In this document: piece by piece, positions 1 through 12,054 of the stretch
Numbering within the stretch: position 1 is the stretch's first letter
How the letters are laid out: the number at the start of each line of letters is the position of its first letter
Source: Epiperipatus broadwayi
Taxonomy: Eukaryota > Onychophora > Udeonychophora > Euonychophora > Peripatidae
DNA length: 64,000 bases
Direction of reading: 5' to 3'
Assembly (NCBI GenBank): GCA_028023455.1
Contig: JAQFVV010006221.1
Coordinates: forward strand, 5,561,011-5,625,010
Program-made: the position numbers and the translations under genes
Notes under the pieces: model-generated
Told to the model about the DNA's origin: nothing
Database searches by the model: none
What the model saw: the letters and a program-made list of their open reading frames with translations, nothing else

Positions 1-1025
1 TTTTGTCATAACGTCTCAGAATTGTCTTTTGAGGGTCCTAGTGTCATATTCTTGTTTATAATATTTTAAAAGCTGCAACATTCTTGATTGGCAAACCATA
101 ACTCATCTCTGACAGAATTGTTTTTGAGGTCTCAAATGGATTGCACTCATAAGAAAACACTGTCATGCAAGGTCCTGACTCATATGAAGTCTTGTATTCA
201 CAATCTCCTAAGTCAACATGTAACACTTCCAACAAATTTAAGCTTGTTTGAAACAATTTGATATTTTGATATAAATTGGTATTGAACAAGTAGATGTTTA
301 TTGAATGTCAAATATTTTTTTGTAAGGTCCATTATGTCAGTGTAAATTTTGTTCTGCCAAAATGTATATAGTTTCAAATGTTTTACATTAACTGAATTCA
401 CCAGCAACTTAGGCAATATGATTGATCATTTTTGATAAACCACACCTCCATGTAATTTTCAAATGAATGTTTAGAATTGTGAAAAGCTTCTGTCATGAAG
501 CCAAAATTTTCAAAATTAAAAAGCAATGGTTGGTTTAAAACTGAACCAGGTTGATCTGCAACTTTTCCTATGATAATATGAAATGTTTGTGGCAGTAAAA
601 TTTGCAATAATTTGTTTGAATATTTTCTGGTTGCCACACCAATTGTGAAAATTGTTGTGCATTAATGTTGGTTGAAAATTCGAATAATTGGGCTATTTTT
701 ACAAGCAAAGAAAAAAAATAGAAGTTACAACTGAAAAACTGCAGTTGAATTTAGATCTCAGTAATAAATGTTCTCATCGACATTTCTGATGAACAATAAT
801 TAGTGTTGGTAGTTTATTGCCCATATTTTCCATGATTCACATGCACAATTCAGTAAACATTTAACTCACCACCCAATTGATGAGGCTATTATTTATTTCT
901 TGGAGAATTAGATTGAATTTATGTATGGGGACAAATATACGCAGCCAGACTGATTTATCTTTAACATTGAAAATTCTCGCTCTAGGAAAAGGTGATAGGT
1001 TGCAGGACTGCCATAGTAAATTAGT
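1..1025 (-). repeat. Tandem unit copy U0 (right-hand end only)
   Basis: This is the distal quarter of the ~4.15 kb unit seen complete at 4338-8504, 15103-19947 and 21495-25611; the rest lies left of the window. Co-linear matches include the block at 1-40 with 7473, 18926 and 24593. Minus-strand reading frames at 861-1058, 398-637, 213-416 and 56-289 have counterparts in the other units. It ends at the same junction with LINE sequence as the others, just after CATAGTAAATTAGT. I do not recognise the encoded product. Confidence 0.85.
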
Positions 1026-2725
1026 ACATGGAGATGAGTAGGAATTCAGGTTGATCATTATATATGAGTTTTATAGATATAGAGAAAGTATATGATAGAG
1101 TATATAGAAATAGATTATGGGTAAGGTTAGCCAATGTAGGAATGGATGAAGGTTTAGTAAATATTATCAAGAAATTATATGAAAATAATTATTATACTTA
1201 CCAGTTAGGGGATACAGAATCAGTTAAAGTTAAAAATGGGGTGGGATTAAGGTGAGGATGCCCTATGTCACCTATTTGGTTTTTGTTGTTTTTGAGTGAA
1301 ATGGAGAAAGCAATAGAAATTCTAGAAAGATGGGTAGAGATACCATTAATAGGTGGCAAGGGAGTATATATTTTGTCAGGGTTTTTTTGCAGATGACATC
1401 TTTTTGTGTGCAGAAAGAATAGAAGATGTGGAAATTATGTTGAGGAAATGTGCAAGGGTGGGTAAAGAGATGGGGATAAATTTAGTGAAGAAAATACAAA
1501 TATAATGATGGTTAATACTGGGGAAAGAGAAGATGTAGAATTTTTGTTGGGGGGTATAAAGTTAAGTGTGGTGGATAGATATAGGTATTTGGGAATCATC
1601 GTATGTAATCAGGAAAATTGCTTGGATGAATGGGAGAAAAAATTGGTAAATGAAGCAAAGAAAAGAAAGGGTTTGGTAAAGAAACTAACAGTATTTTCAT
1701 ATAATAAATATGATGTAGCTAGAATAGTATGGAAGGGAGTTGCAGTAGCAGGATTAACATATGGTAATGATGCATTATGTGTTAGTAAAAAAGTTTTAGA
1801 TTCTTTAGAGAAAGTACAAAGGGAAGTAAAAAGACATGCATAAGAGGCAGAGATGTGGACAGCAAAGGAGGCAATTCAATAAGAAATGGGATGGTCAAGT
1901 TTTTATATGAGAAATGCAAAAAGTAAAATTAAAATTTTTGGTAGGTTGCAGTTTATGGCTAGTAAAAAATAACAAAAATAGTGTTCAATTGGGTTATGAG
2001 TAAAGAGCAGGTAAGAAGATGGGTGAGAAAGGCAATGCAGTATGGGAAAGATTTGGATAAAGAATTTATATCAGTATAATTATATAAAAGGTGGGATGAT
2101 TGTGTTAGGAGGATTGTTGAGTGTTATAGTGGTAAGGAATGGGATAAAAGAATAGAAGCATTAATAAAAAATAGGGAGTTGGAGAGATGGAGAACTAGTA
2201 TGGAGGGTAAGAAAAGCTTAAATATATATAGAAGTAAACAGAAAATTGGATGTGAGTTAATTTATAATAATAGTAAGAAAACTAGTTTATTATTTAAGGT
2301 TAGAATGGGGTCCTTAGCAACAAGTGAATATACATGTAAATGGAAAACTATGAATGATTTAGTATGCAAATTGTGTAAGGAAGTTATAGAAAATATTAGG
2401 CATCTGTTCATTGAATGTAAATGCTTGAAAGCAGAAAGGGTACAGGTAATGAAGTTATGGGAGAATTGACATGAACAAAGTGACTATACAAAAAGTAAGT
2501 TATTAGTTTTTATGTTTGGTTTGTGAAAAGAGAAGGGGGATTCAGATATAAAGGCCATAGAATTGACAAAGATTATGTTGTGGAAATGGGATGGGGCAGA
2601 ACATGGGAAGACTTAAAAGTGGGGAATGGAAAATAAAGTGGCTAACAGGTTTATCTGGGCATAATTGCTGAGATACTCTTGACTTCAATTAAGGAGAAGC
2701 CAAATACATCACATCACATTATCTA
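1026..2725 (+). pseudogene. CR1-like LINE 3' half, copy R1a (decayed RT plus 3' tail)
   Basis: A broken reverse transcriptase. It begins at the palm block (FIDIEKVYDRV, 1066 onward), continues through GVGLR and the FLCAER segment after a degraded FADD box, the YLGIIV block (1580s) and the C-terminal CCHC knuckle (CKLCKEVIENIRHLFIEC, near 2370-2430). It ends in the family tail GGAGAAGCCAAATACATCAC. Stops (for example TGA replacing the Q of RQGCP near 1254) and frameshifts split it into pieces at 1064-1255, 1505-1843 and 2179-2469. The endonuclease and RT N-terminus are missing, as in a 5'-truncated LINE. It is immediately followed by a second copy in the same orientation. Confidence 0.85.
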
Positions 2726-2730
2726 AATAT

Positions 2731-4232
2731 TAAAAAATTATATGAAAATAATTATTACCCTTACCAATTGTCGGATATAGAATCAGTTAAAGTTAAAAAT
2801 GGGGTGGGATTAAGCAAGGATGCCCTATGTCACCTATTTTGTTTTTGTTGTATTTGAGTGAAATAGAGAAAACAATAGAAAGACTAAAAAGAGGGGTAGA
2901 GATACCATTAATAGGTATCAAAAGAGTATATACTTTGTCGGGTCTTTTTTACGGATATCTTTTTGTGTGCAGAAAGAAGAGAAGATATCGAAATTATGTT
3001 GAGTTCATGTGCAAGGGTGGGTAAAGAGATGGGGCTTAAATTTAGTGAAGAAAAATCAAATATAATGATGGTTAATACTGGGGAAAGAGAAGATGTAGAA
3101 TTTTTATTGGAAGATATAAAGTTAAGTGGGGTGAATAGATATAGGTATTTGGGAATCTTCTTATGTAATCAGGAAACTTGCTTAGATGAATAAGAAAAAA
3201 TATTGGTAAATGAAGCAAAAAAAGAAATGGTTTGGTAAAGAAACTAACAGTATATAGATATAATAAATATGATGTTGCCAGAATTGTATGGAAGGGAGTT
3301 GCAGTAGCAGGGTTAACATATGGTAATGATGCATTGTGTGTAAAGGTTTTAGATTATTTAGAAAAAGTAAAAAGGTAAGTAGGAAGACATGCATTAGATG
3401 CAGAGATGTGACAGCAAAAAAGTCAATTTAAGGAGAAAGAGGATGGACAAGTTTTTATATGAGTTGCAAAAAGGTTGCAGTTTATGGATAATAAAAAGAA
3501 TAGCCAAAATAGTGTTTAATTGAGTTTTGAGTAAAAGTCAGGTAACAAGATAGGTGAGAAAGGTAATGTGGTATGCAAAAGGTTTGGATAAAGAATTTAT
3601 ATTGGTATACTTGTATAAAAGGTCGGATGATTATGTTAGGAGGATTGTTGAGTGTTATAGTGGTAAGGAATGGGATAAAAGAATAGAAGCATTAATAAAA
3701 AATAGGGAGTTGGAGAGATGGAGAACTAGTATGGAGATTAAGAAGACTTTAAATATATAGAAGTAAACGGAATATTGGATGTGAGTTAATTTATGATAAT
3801 AATAAGGAATGTAGTTTATTGTTTAAGGCTGGAACGAGATCTTTAGAAATGAGAATATACATCTAAATAAAAAAACAATTAAGTGTGCAAACTGTGTAAG
3901 AAAGTATAGAAAATATTAGGCATCTGTTGATTGAATGTAAATGCTTGAAAGCAGAAAGAATACAGATAATGAAATTATGGGAGAATAGGTAAGAGCAAAG
4001 TGACTCTACAGAAAGTTAGTTATTAGTTTTTATGCTGGTTTTGCGAAAAGATAAAAAGAATTTAGATATAGAGGCCATAGAGTTGACAAGGATTATGTTG
4101 TGCAAATGGGCTGGGGCAGAATATGAGAAGACTTAGAGTGGGCAATGGAAAATAAAGTGGCTAATAGGTTTATATGGGCATAATTGCTGAGATATTATTG
4201 ACTTAGTTTAAGGAGAAGTGAAATACATCACA
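2731..4232 (+). pseudogene. CR1-like LINE 3' half, copy R1b
   Basis: This second copy starts further into the RT than R1a, at the KKLYENNYY block, and abuts the R1a tail. It retains GCPMSPILFLLYLSE near 2820 and part of the region around the catalytic FADD box, which is damaged by a small deletion at 2945-2955. The thumb and C-terminal domain follow with several frameshifts, then the tail ending AAATACATCACATCA. Intact pieces are 2827-3024, 2963-3193 and 3554-3760. It is non-functional. The same R_a plus R_b order occurs in block R2, so the pair was duplicated together. Confidence 0.83.
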
Positions 4233-4337
4233 TCAATGGGGAATGGAAACTAAAGTGGCTAACAGGATTATCTGGGCATAATTGCTGAGATATTTTTGAC
4301 TTTGTTTAAGGAGAACCCACAGAACATCACATGACAT
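4233..4337 (+). repeat. LINE 3' tail only, copy R1c
   Basis: About 100 bp repeat the LINE 3' end: GGGGAATGGAAA, GTGGCTAACAGG, ATCTGGGCATAATTGCTGAG, then GGAGAACCCACAGAACATCAC. They directly follow the tail of R1b. The same extra tail sits at 14999-15102 in block R2, but blocks R3 and R4 have only one tail. Confidence 0.8.
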
Positions 4338-5557
4338 CAGCGATTTAAATAATTAATCTGCGTGAGATTTACGTGTCAAAGATTTATCTAGGACGTAATG
4401 TTAAACAAAAACAGTCACTTAAACTAATCGATTGTCAGTAGATAAGAGTTGAAAGTTTAATTTTTTTCATTTTTCTGCAAAGAAGCAGTAATTAATTACA
4501 TTCATTTACTAATAATAAGTAGTTGGATAGATTTGTGGACAACTGAAAAAAGTTTTATGATTGCAACGCAACAAAGTAAACATTTACTTTCAAGTATGAG
4601 ACATTAGTTTGATATTTAAAATAGCACATTTTTTGTATGGGTGCGTGGTGGTTTGGGTGGAAGAGATATGTTGTTAAGTTTATAAATAGGTTGAAAAAAG
4701 TGTAAAATCAGTTATAAATTGTAAATACACACAATACATGAATTAAAATTAAATTTTTTTATTAAATAAAAAACAATATTTTTTTTTAAATAAAAAAACA
4801 ATAATAGTACAATGTAAGCATAAACACATTTTTTAATAAATAAAACAATAATAGATTTCAAAACTTAAAACAACAATTTAAAATATTATACTATTTACAA
4901 GTGAAGTCCTACTAATGATGTAAAATAAATTCTCTCAATAGGGTTTTGACTTCTTACAATAATAAGATGAATGATTTGCAAATCCAACCAATAAGAACGA
5001 ATGTGGAATTAATTTGTGGCTATTCAGTTTAGATGAGACAATTTCTTTTAATACAAAATATTAAATGGTTATTTTTGCAGGAAAATCTAATGAATTTTCT
5101 TTTTAAGTAAAGATTTATAAATTATCTGGGTTATCAGAAATCTAAGCCAAATCTTTGCTCTGCTCAAAGAAAGCGCTTATAATCACTAAGGTCGAAGCTT
5201 AAGGATTTCAGGAAAAGCAAATTTTAGTGATTGCTTCATTAGTCAGTATAAAAAAGTAGAAAAACTCCAATAGTGCTTCTAACACCATCTCGAGCATGGT
5301 TATGTGATGATGGTACACATTCTGTCTACCGTTTAAATCCATAGTAAAAAAAAATGTCTTAATACTGTAAAAATGTACAAATTCTGATATTTAAGTCTAC
5401 AAATTAAGTATAGGATTAATTAAATCCTTTAGTGTCATGATCGGTAAAAGTGACCCAATTCAGGATAAGGAATATAAGTCTTTTTTTTGTGATAAAACCA
5501 AATTTCTTTAGTCACCATATTGATATAAATACAGCTGAATTATAAAGTGATTTTTTC

Positions 5558-5866
5558 TTAATTGGCATTAATATCATAATGAATAATATTATACTCTTCA
5601 TAACTCTTTGCAGAATGCTGTTTACTTAAGTAGTACAATGCTCTCAAGCGGAGGATCCATGATATCGAACACAAACTCCGGATCAGAGACACAAAAAAAA
5701 ACAGAGTAATCTTTAGCAAAGGTATTACCTTTCGCAAATGATGGTGTCCGGAATCAATGCTGAAAACGGAAACCGGCAAACCAAACAAGCGCCAGAAAAC
5801 CCATACACAGAAGAAAACAACAGAAGAACTCGTCTTACAAGCTATAAAAGCTATAAGAGAGCTCAA
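5558..5866 (-). other. Unrecognised minus-strand reading frame in U1 (possible decayed exon)
   Basis: An open frame of up to 102 residues, conserved in position in all three left-half copies (16383-16577 and 22755-23030). The frame used differs between copies. U3 keeps a version ending SDPEFVFDIVDPPLESIVLL, whereas a small indel switches U1 to another frame. The end is a splice-donor-like CTTAA/GTAAAC. Upstream on the minus strand lie a short leader and the ATF/CREB palindrome at 5905-5912. I do not recognise the protein and cannot exclude chance. Confidence 0.3.
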
Positions 5867-5904
5867 TAAAATTGCGGCTTTTTTTTGAGCTAAGAAAATA
5901 GCTA

Positions 5905-5912
5905 TGACGTCA
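5905..5912. promoter_or_regulatory. CRE/ATF palindrome TGACGTCA in U1
   Basis: A perfect TGACGTCA within GCTATGACGTCATAAT. The same 8 bp are kept in U2 (16668-16675) and U3 (23095-23102), upstream on the minus strand of the recurrent reading frame. TGACGTCA is the consensus for CREB/ATF bZIP factors. A promoter role here is inference. Confidence 0.35.
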
Positions 5913-6880
5913 TAATATATATCTTTTTATTATTTAATAAAACAGTTACAATTTTATTTATTCTATTTTTTTATAGTCTTAAATAAAGCATTATTTTTAC
6001 AATTTTTTAATATATTTATTAATAATGAAGTATAATTAAAAAATATGTATGTTTGCTTTGACAGAAAAAAATGTTATTTGTACATCAAGATATTATATCA
6101 ACTAATTGTTTTAATTAAAAATAAACAGCGGTTCAAATTGTTTTATAAAGAATTCTCTTGGATTATGCATATCTATTCAACAGCTTTCTTTTTTGTTTTA
6201 TGCGGTAAATAGTTTTAGTCTTTGGTCATTTCATAGACTATTTGTAATTGAGTTTTTTATCATTAACGTTAATAATTCGTAGATTTTACAATGGACTGAC
6301 GATTCTAATAATAGAGCAAAAAAAAGAAATCCTAAAAGAAATATATACAATAAATAATGTATTACATATAAGTTTTAAGATAAACATCTAAATACATTTA
6401 TATATTTGTCATACCTTGATTCTTCATTCTGATTATTTGATAACTGGTAATGCTGGCTTAAATTTATTGGGGCTCATTTTATTTCTGTGTGACAATTATC
6501 TATTTTTTGGAGGATTAGATTGATATTGATTAATTGATAAATACATACAGCTAATTGGATATATTCTTTATACATGATGCACTCTCTCTAAAAGGCACAT
6601 GATAGGTGGCAGCATTGCCGTCTCAACTCTGAAATGTGTCAGTTATGGTTTTACTGCATATTGATGGAGGTTTTGGAGTCTGCGTCATCTGATTCTGCAT
6701 ATTTGTTTGATTTTTGATATTCAAATTACATGGAGTTATTGAAGAATTAGAGATTGTAGCACTTATGAACATGCAATATATTCACCCCACAAAAACAATG
6801 TTATTTTCAATGTTAATGTCGGTTTCAGAATCATAGCCTTATTGAAGCTCTCTGAGACTTTTGTCACTTGTTGATCTTAC

Positions 6881-6972
6881 CTGGTGTTTTCCATATTTTG
6901 AAAGTGATTTTGCTCAATGAAACTGGCATACTTGATGGTTTTCTTGATTGATTGCACTAAATGTGAAAATGA
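6881..6972 (-). other. Splice-bordered candidate exon in U1
   Basis: On the minus strand a 92-base segment lies between acceptor-like TTTATTTTCAG and donor-like CCAG/GTAAGATC. It reads SFSHLVQSIKKTIKYASF followed by an acidic/Asn-rich end. Counterparts are 18331-18423 and 23997-24090 with the same acceptor and donor. Their lengths (92, 93 and 94) differ by indels, so at least some copies are out of frame. No family is recognised. Confidence 0.3.
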
Positions 6973-7173
6973 CTGAAAATAAATTTTTACTTAATACATG
7001 ATTCCATTGCAAAAACTGCATCTCAAGCAAGTGTTAACTTTCAAGCCTGATGGGCTACTCTCAATGTTGTTAATAGAAACATAATGTTCATTGTTTTTTG
7101 CAGCTAAGCATTGTTTCTGATATAAGTCAATCATATAGTATACGTCATGTGCATTTTGAATTGTCCTCATTGT

Positions 7174-8504
7174 TTACAAAATAGGTTGATGATTGATTCT
7201 CTTGCTTTGATTTGATAAATGTCTTGATGCATACTTTTCACTATGTGCCCATATTTGCAACAACTCAATTATTTTAGTTTCGATATGTTGATGTAAGAGT
7301 CTTGACAGGTGGTTGTTTCTTTCAAAGTGTAGGCAAAGACAGTTGATGCTAAAATGCCACAATATTTAGGCAATTATCTCAATCATTTCTGCTATCAATG
7401 CATTTGCTTTGAACTATGATTTTGTGCATTTATATTAAATATGTGGACTGGTGTTTATCGCATTTATGAACCTTTTGTCATAACTTCTCAGAATCGTCTC
7501 TTGATGGCTCTAGTGCTATATCTTTGTTTATGATATATTAATAGCTTAAACTTTCTTGATTGGCAAATCATAACTCATCTCTGACAGAATTATTTTTGAT
7601 GTCTCAAATGGATTGCACTCATAGGAAAACATTGTCATGCAAGATCCTGACTCATATGAAGTCTTGTAATTACAATCTCCTAAATCAACATGTAACAGCT
7701 CCATAAAATTTAAGCTTGGTTGAAGCAATTTTATGTTTTCATATAAATTAGTATTGAATAAGAATATGTTTATTGAATGCCAATTATTTTTTTCTAAGGT
7801 CCATTACGTCAGTGTAGATTTTGTTCTGCCAAAATGTATATGGTCTCAAATATTTTACATTAACTGAATTTACCAGCAACTTAGGCAATATGATTGATTA
7901 TTTTTGATAAACCACACCTCCATGTAATTTTCAAATGAATGTGTAGAATTGTGAAAAGCTTTTGTCATGAAGCCAAAATTTTCAAAATTAAAAAGCAATG
8001 GTTGGTTTAAAGCTGAACCAGGTTCATCTGCAATTTTACCTATCATAATATGAACTGTTTGTGGCAGTAAAATTTGCAATAATTTGTTTGAATATGTACT
8101 GGTTGCCACACAAATTGTGAATATTGTTGTGCATTAATGATGTTTGAAAATTCGAATGATTGGGCTATTCTTACAAGCAAAGAAAAAAAATAAAAGTTAC
8201 CATTCAAAAACTGCAGTTGAACTTAGATCACTGTAATAAATGTTCTCATCCAAGTTTCTGATGAACAATAGTTAGTGTTGATAGTTTTTTGGCCAGTCTG
8301 AATATTTTCCATGATTCACATGCACAATTCAGTAAACATTTACCTCACCACCCAATTGTTAAGGCTATTATTTATTTCTTGGAGAATTAGATTGAATTTA
8401 TGTATGAGGACAAATTTACGCAGCCAGACTGATTTATCTTTAACATTGAAAATTCTAGCTCTAGAAAAAGGTGATAGGTGGCAGGACTGACATAGTAAAT
8501 TAGT
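7174..8504 (-). pseudogene. Minus-strand gene-like segments in U1 (unidentified, decayed)
   Basis: In minus-strand order there are four open blocks: 8340-8537 (SVWLRKFVLIHKFNLILQE, ending at a donor-like GGTGAG/GTAAAT), 7870-8109 (reading LLFNFENFGFMTKAF), 7546-7728 (HVDLGDCNYKTSYESGSC) and 7174-7362 (ELLQIWAHSEKYASRHLS). They occur at the same places in U0, U2 and U3 but in shifting frames with internal stops. This looks like an old host gene fragment or an unrecognised element, duplicated after it had decayed. No catalytic or zinc-binding signature could be assigned. Confidence 0.3.
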
Positions 8505-10190
8505 GAATGGAGATGAGTAGGAATTCAGGTAGATCATTATATATGACTTTTATAGATATAGAGAAAGCACATGATAGAGTAAATAGAAATAGATTATGGG
8601 TAAGGTTAGCCAATTTGGGAATGGATGAAGGTTTAGTAAATATTATCAAGATATTATATGAAAATAATTATTATACTTACCAGTTACGGGATATAGAATC
8701 AGTTAAAAGTTAAAAATAAGGTGGGATTAAGGCAAGGATGCCCTATGTCACCTGTTTTGTTTTTGTTGTTTTTGAGTGAAATGGAAAAAGCAATAGAAAG
8801 ACTAGGAAGAAGCGTAGAGATACCATTAATAGGTGGCAAGGGAGTATATATTTTGTCGAGTTTTTTTGCAGATGTTATCTTTTTGTGTGCAGAAATAAAA
8901 GAAGATATGGAAATTATGTTGAAGAAATGTGCAAGGGTGGGTAAAAAGATGGGGTTTAATTTTAGTGAACAAAAATCAAATATAATGATGGTTAATACAG
9001 GGGAAAGTGAAGAAGTATAATTTTTGTTGGGGGTATAAAGTTAAGTGTGGTGGATAGATATAGGTATTTAAGAATCATCTTATGTAATCAGAAAAATTGC
9101 TTGGATAAATGGGAGAAAAAATTGGTAAATGAAGCAAAGAAAAGAAAGGGTTTGGTAAAAAAACTAACAGTATTTTCATATAATAAATATGATGTAGCTA
9201 CAATAGTATGGAAGAGAGTTGCAGCAGCAGGGTTAACATATGGTAATGATGCATTATGTGTTAGTGAAAGGGTTTTAGATTATTTAGAAAAAGTACAAAG
9301 GAAGTAGGAAAACATGCAGTAGATGCAGAGATGTGGACAGCAAAGGAGGCAATTCAAGGAGAAATGGGATAGTCAAGTTTTTACATTAGAGATGCAAAAA
9401 GTAAAATTAAAATGTTTGGTAGGTTGCAGTTTATGGATAGTAAAAGAATGGCAAAAATAGTGTTCAATTGGGTTATGAGTAAAAAGTAGGTAACAAGATG
9501 GGTGAGAACCGTAATGCTGTATGTGAAAGATTTGGATAAAGAATTTATATCAGTATATTTATGTAAAAGGTGGGATGATTGTGTTAGGAAGATTGTTGAG
9601 TGTTATAGTGGTAAGGAATGGGATAAAAGAATAGAAGCATTAATAAAAAATAGAGAGTTGGACAGATAGAGAACTAGTATGGAGGGTAAGAAGAGTTTAA
9701 ATATATATAGAAGTAAACAGAATATTGGATGCGAGCTAATTTTTAATAATAGTAAGGAAACTAGTTCATTATTTAAGGCTAGAACAAAATCCTTAGTAAC
9801 AAGAGAATATACATGTAAATTAAAAAACTATGGATGATTTAGTATGCAAATTGTGTAAGGAAGGTATAGAAAATATTAGGCATCTGTTGATTAAATGTTA
9901 ATGCTTGAAAGCAGAAAGCATACATGTAATGAAGTTATGGGAGAATAGACATGAAAAATTGACTCTACAAAAAGTGAGTTATTAGTTTTTATGTTGGTTT
10001 TGCGAAGAGATAACAGGGATTTAAATATAAAGGCCATAGAGTTGACAAAGATTATATTGGGGAAATGGGATGGGGCAGAATATGACAAGTCATAAGAGTG
10101 GGGAATGGAAAATAATGTGGCTAACAGGTTTATGTGGGATACACTTGACTTCGATTAAGGATAAGCCAAATATGTCACATCACATTACCT
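8505..10190 (+). pseudogene. CR1-like LINE 3' half, copy R2a
   Basis: Orthologous within the array to R1a, with the same entry point (ATGGAGATGAGTAGG) and RT blocks in order: FIDIEKAHDRVNRNRLW (8540s), GLRQGCPMSPVLFLLFLSE (8720s), a degraded FADD box near 8870, the KFSEEKSN-type block reading NFSEQKSN (8960s) and the C-terminal CCHC region (9840s). Open pieces are 8507-8713, 8721-9020 and 9047-9307. Its tail ends at CATCACATTACC, where R2b begins. It is broken by several stops and shifts. Confidence 0.84.
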
Positions 10191-10236
10191 AAATATTAAG
10201 AAATTATATGAAAATAATTATTCATCATCATCATCA

Positions 10237-11813
10237 TCAACCGTTATCAATCCATTGCAGGATGAAGGTCTCTCCAAGTTTAATCCATCTTCTCCGATCT
10301 TTAGCTTCTCTTTTCCACCACACCCCTGCACATTTTCTTATTTCATCCATCCATCTCACATGTGGTCTTTTTCTGGGTCTTTTACCATCTCTTGGAATCC
10401 AGTTTAAAATTTCAATTGTCCATCTATTATGATTTCTTCTAGCAATATGTCCAGCCCAACTCCATTTCAATCTTTTAATTTTTTCAATAAGGTCAGTAAC
10501 ACCTGTTTGTTGTCTTACCCATACTTTGCGTTTTTGATCTCTTCTTGTTGCTCCCAACATATGTCTCTCCACACTCCTTTGAGTGGTCTGAAGTCTCTGT
10601 ATTGCTCTTCTATTAAGTGTCCAAGTCTCAGATCCATAAGTAAGAACTGGTAAAACACATTTGTTAAAAACCATTCTTTTCAAACACATAGGCATATTTC
10701 CTTTTAGTATCAAGTTATTTCTACCAAAAGCACTCCAACCAAGTTTAATTTTATGATTAATTTCCTCCATTATGTTTCCATCTGTATTAATAATCTGACC
10801 TAGATATTTGTAACTGTTAACTTCTTCTAATTCTTCATAATCAATCTTTATTTTCATATTTTGAGCAAATCGATTAAACATTACTTTGTCTATTTAACAT
10901 TTATTTTTAGTCCTACTTTTCTACTTTCATCTGCTAACTCCTGCAACATTTCCTGCAGCTTTGAAGCATTATTTGCAAAAACAACTACATCATCTGCAAA
11001 ATCTAAATGACTTAAATACTTTCTATTTACTTTCATTCCTTTAGTTTCTCATTTTAATGCACAAAATACTTCTTGCAGCACTGCTGTATAAAGTTTTGGA
11101 GATATGAAGTCACCTTGCCTTACACCTTTCTCAATGTTGATTTTTCCAGTATCATTATGTAATCTAATTGTTGCTGTTGCATTTTTATAAATATTCTTTA
11201 AAATATGACAATATCCTGGATCTATACCTTGATGATCCAATGCTTTAATCACTGAAGAAATGTGTATAGAATACAATGCCTTTTCATAATCTACAAATCC
11301 AAAACATATTGACAACTCATATTCCTTTGTCCTTTCTATGACTTCTCTCAATACCTGGATATGATCTATTGTACTAAAACCACTTTTAAATCCAGCTTGT
11401 TCTCTTGGTTGGTGGAAATCCAAAGTTCTCTGTAGACGAGTTGTAATTATCTTGGTAAAAATTTTATATAAAATTGATAAAAAGCTGATAGGTCTGTAAT
11501 TTCTAATATCTTCTTTATCACCTTTTTAAAATAATATTATTACTGCATTCTTCCAATCTTCCGATACATTTTTATCATTTAGACATTTGGTATATAACTT
11601 TGCTAAAATTGTTTCTATTTCTTCATCTCCTTCTTTTAATACATCAATTATAATTCCATCATTTCCTGGAGCCATTCCTTTCTTCATACATTTAATTGCA
11701 TGTCTCACTTTTTCATTTAAAATTCTGGTCAATTCAGAAGATGTAATAGATATAGGAGGTACTTGTTGTTTATTACTATATAATTCTTGATAAAAATCTT
11801 CTACCAATTTCAT
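10237..11813 (-). pseudogene. RTE-type reverse transcriptase domain (frameshifted)
   Basis: Minus-strand pieces 11813-11526, 11423-11049 and 10881-10237 carry RT blocks in order: GMAPGNDGI (palm entry), the REQAGFKSGFSTIDH block, FVDYEKAL, GVRQGDFISPKL, LDFADDVVVFAN (catalytic FADD box, between pieces near 11,000), SYKYLGQII and a C-terminal region with GHIARR. The RT copies element RNA into the genome at a nicked target. Breaks lie near 11,900, 11,500 and 10,900. No C-terminal zinc knuckle is visible, which fits RTE and differs from the CR1-like family around it. Confidence 0.9.
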
Positions 11814-12054
11814 GATGTCATCTCTCTTTTTAGTAATAATTCCATTTTTTTTTCTTATTGCAGAAATAAATTTTTTACCAATACCAAAATGTTGTTTAAC
11901 ATTCTTGAGACTTTTATTTTCTTATAAAGCTTTCCTTGCTATTTCACAGTTATACTTTCTTATATCATTTTCAACTCTTTTTCCGTACCATTTTACAAAA
12001 TTCGAGATATTCAATTCTTTTTAATACATCATTTTTGTATATCTTCATATTCCT

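Larger units (their letters stand above)
4338..8504 (-). repeat. Tandem unit copy U1 (complete, ~4.17 kb)
   Basis: A complete copy of the array unit, flanked on both sides by same-orientation LINE blocks. It starts at CAGCGATTTAAATAATTAATC and ends at the ATAGTAAATTAGT junction. Its left half (4338-~6430) matches 15103-~17860 and 21495-~23580; its right half matches 1-1025, ~17860-19947 and ~23580-25611. Copies look about 90% alike by eye, with scattered small indels. Minus-strand open segments are annotated separately. No terminal inverted repeats or transposase were found, so it reads as a segmental duplication, not a classical transposon. Confidence 0.85.

Noticed and set aside
861-1058. 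VWLR-FV-IHKFNLILQ-like block as part of a known large host protein.
   Set aside because: The resemblance was limited to a few W/H/L positions and did not continue into the flanking blocks, so no name was given.
4338-8504. Unit U as a self-contained DNA transposon or Maverick.
   Set aside because: No terminal inverted repeats at the unit edges, no transposase, integrase or polymerase motifs, and the edges coincide with LINE ends.
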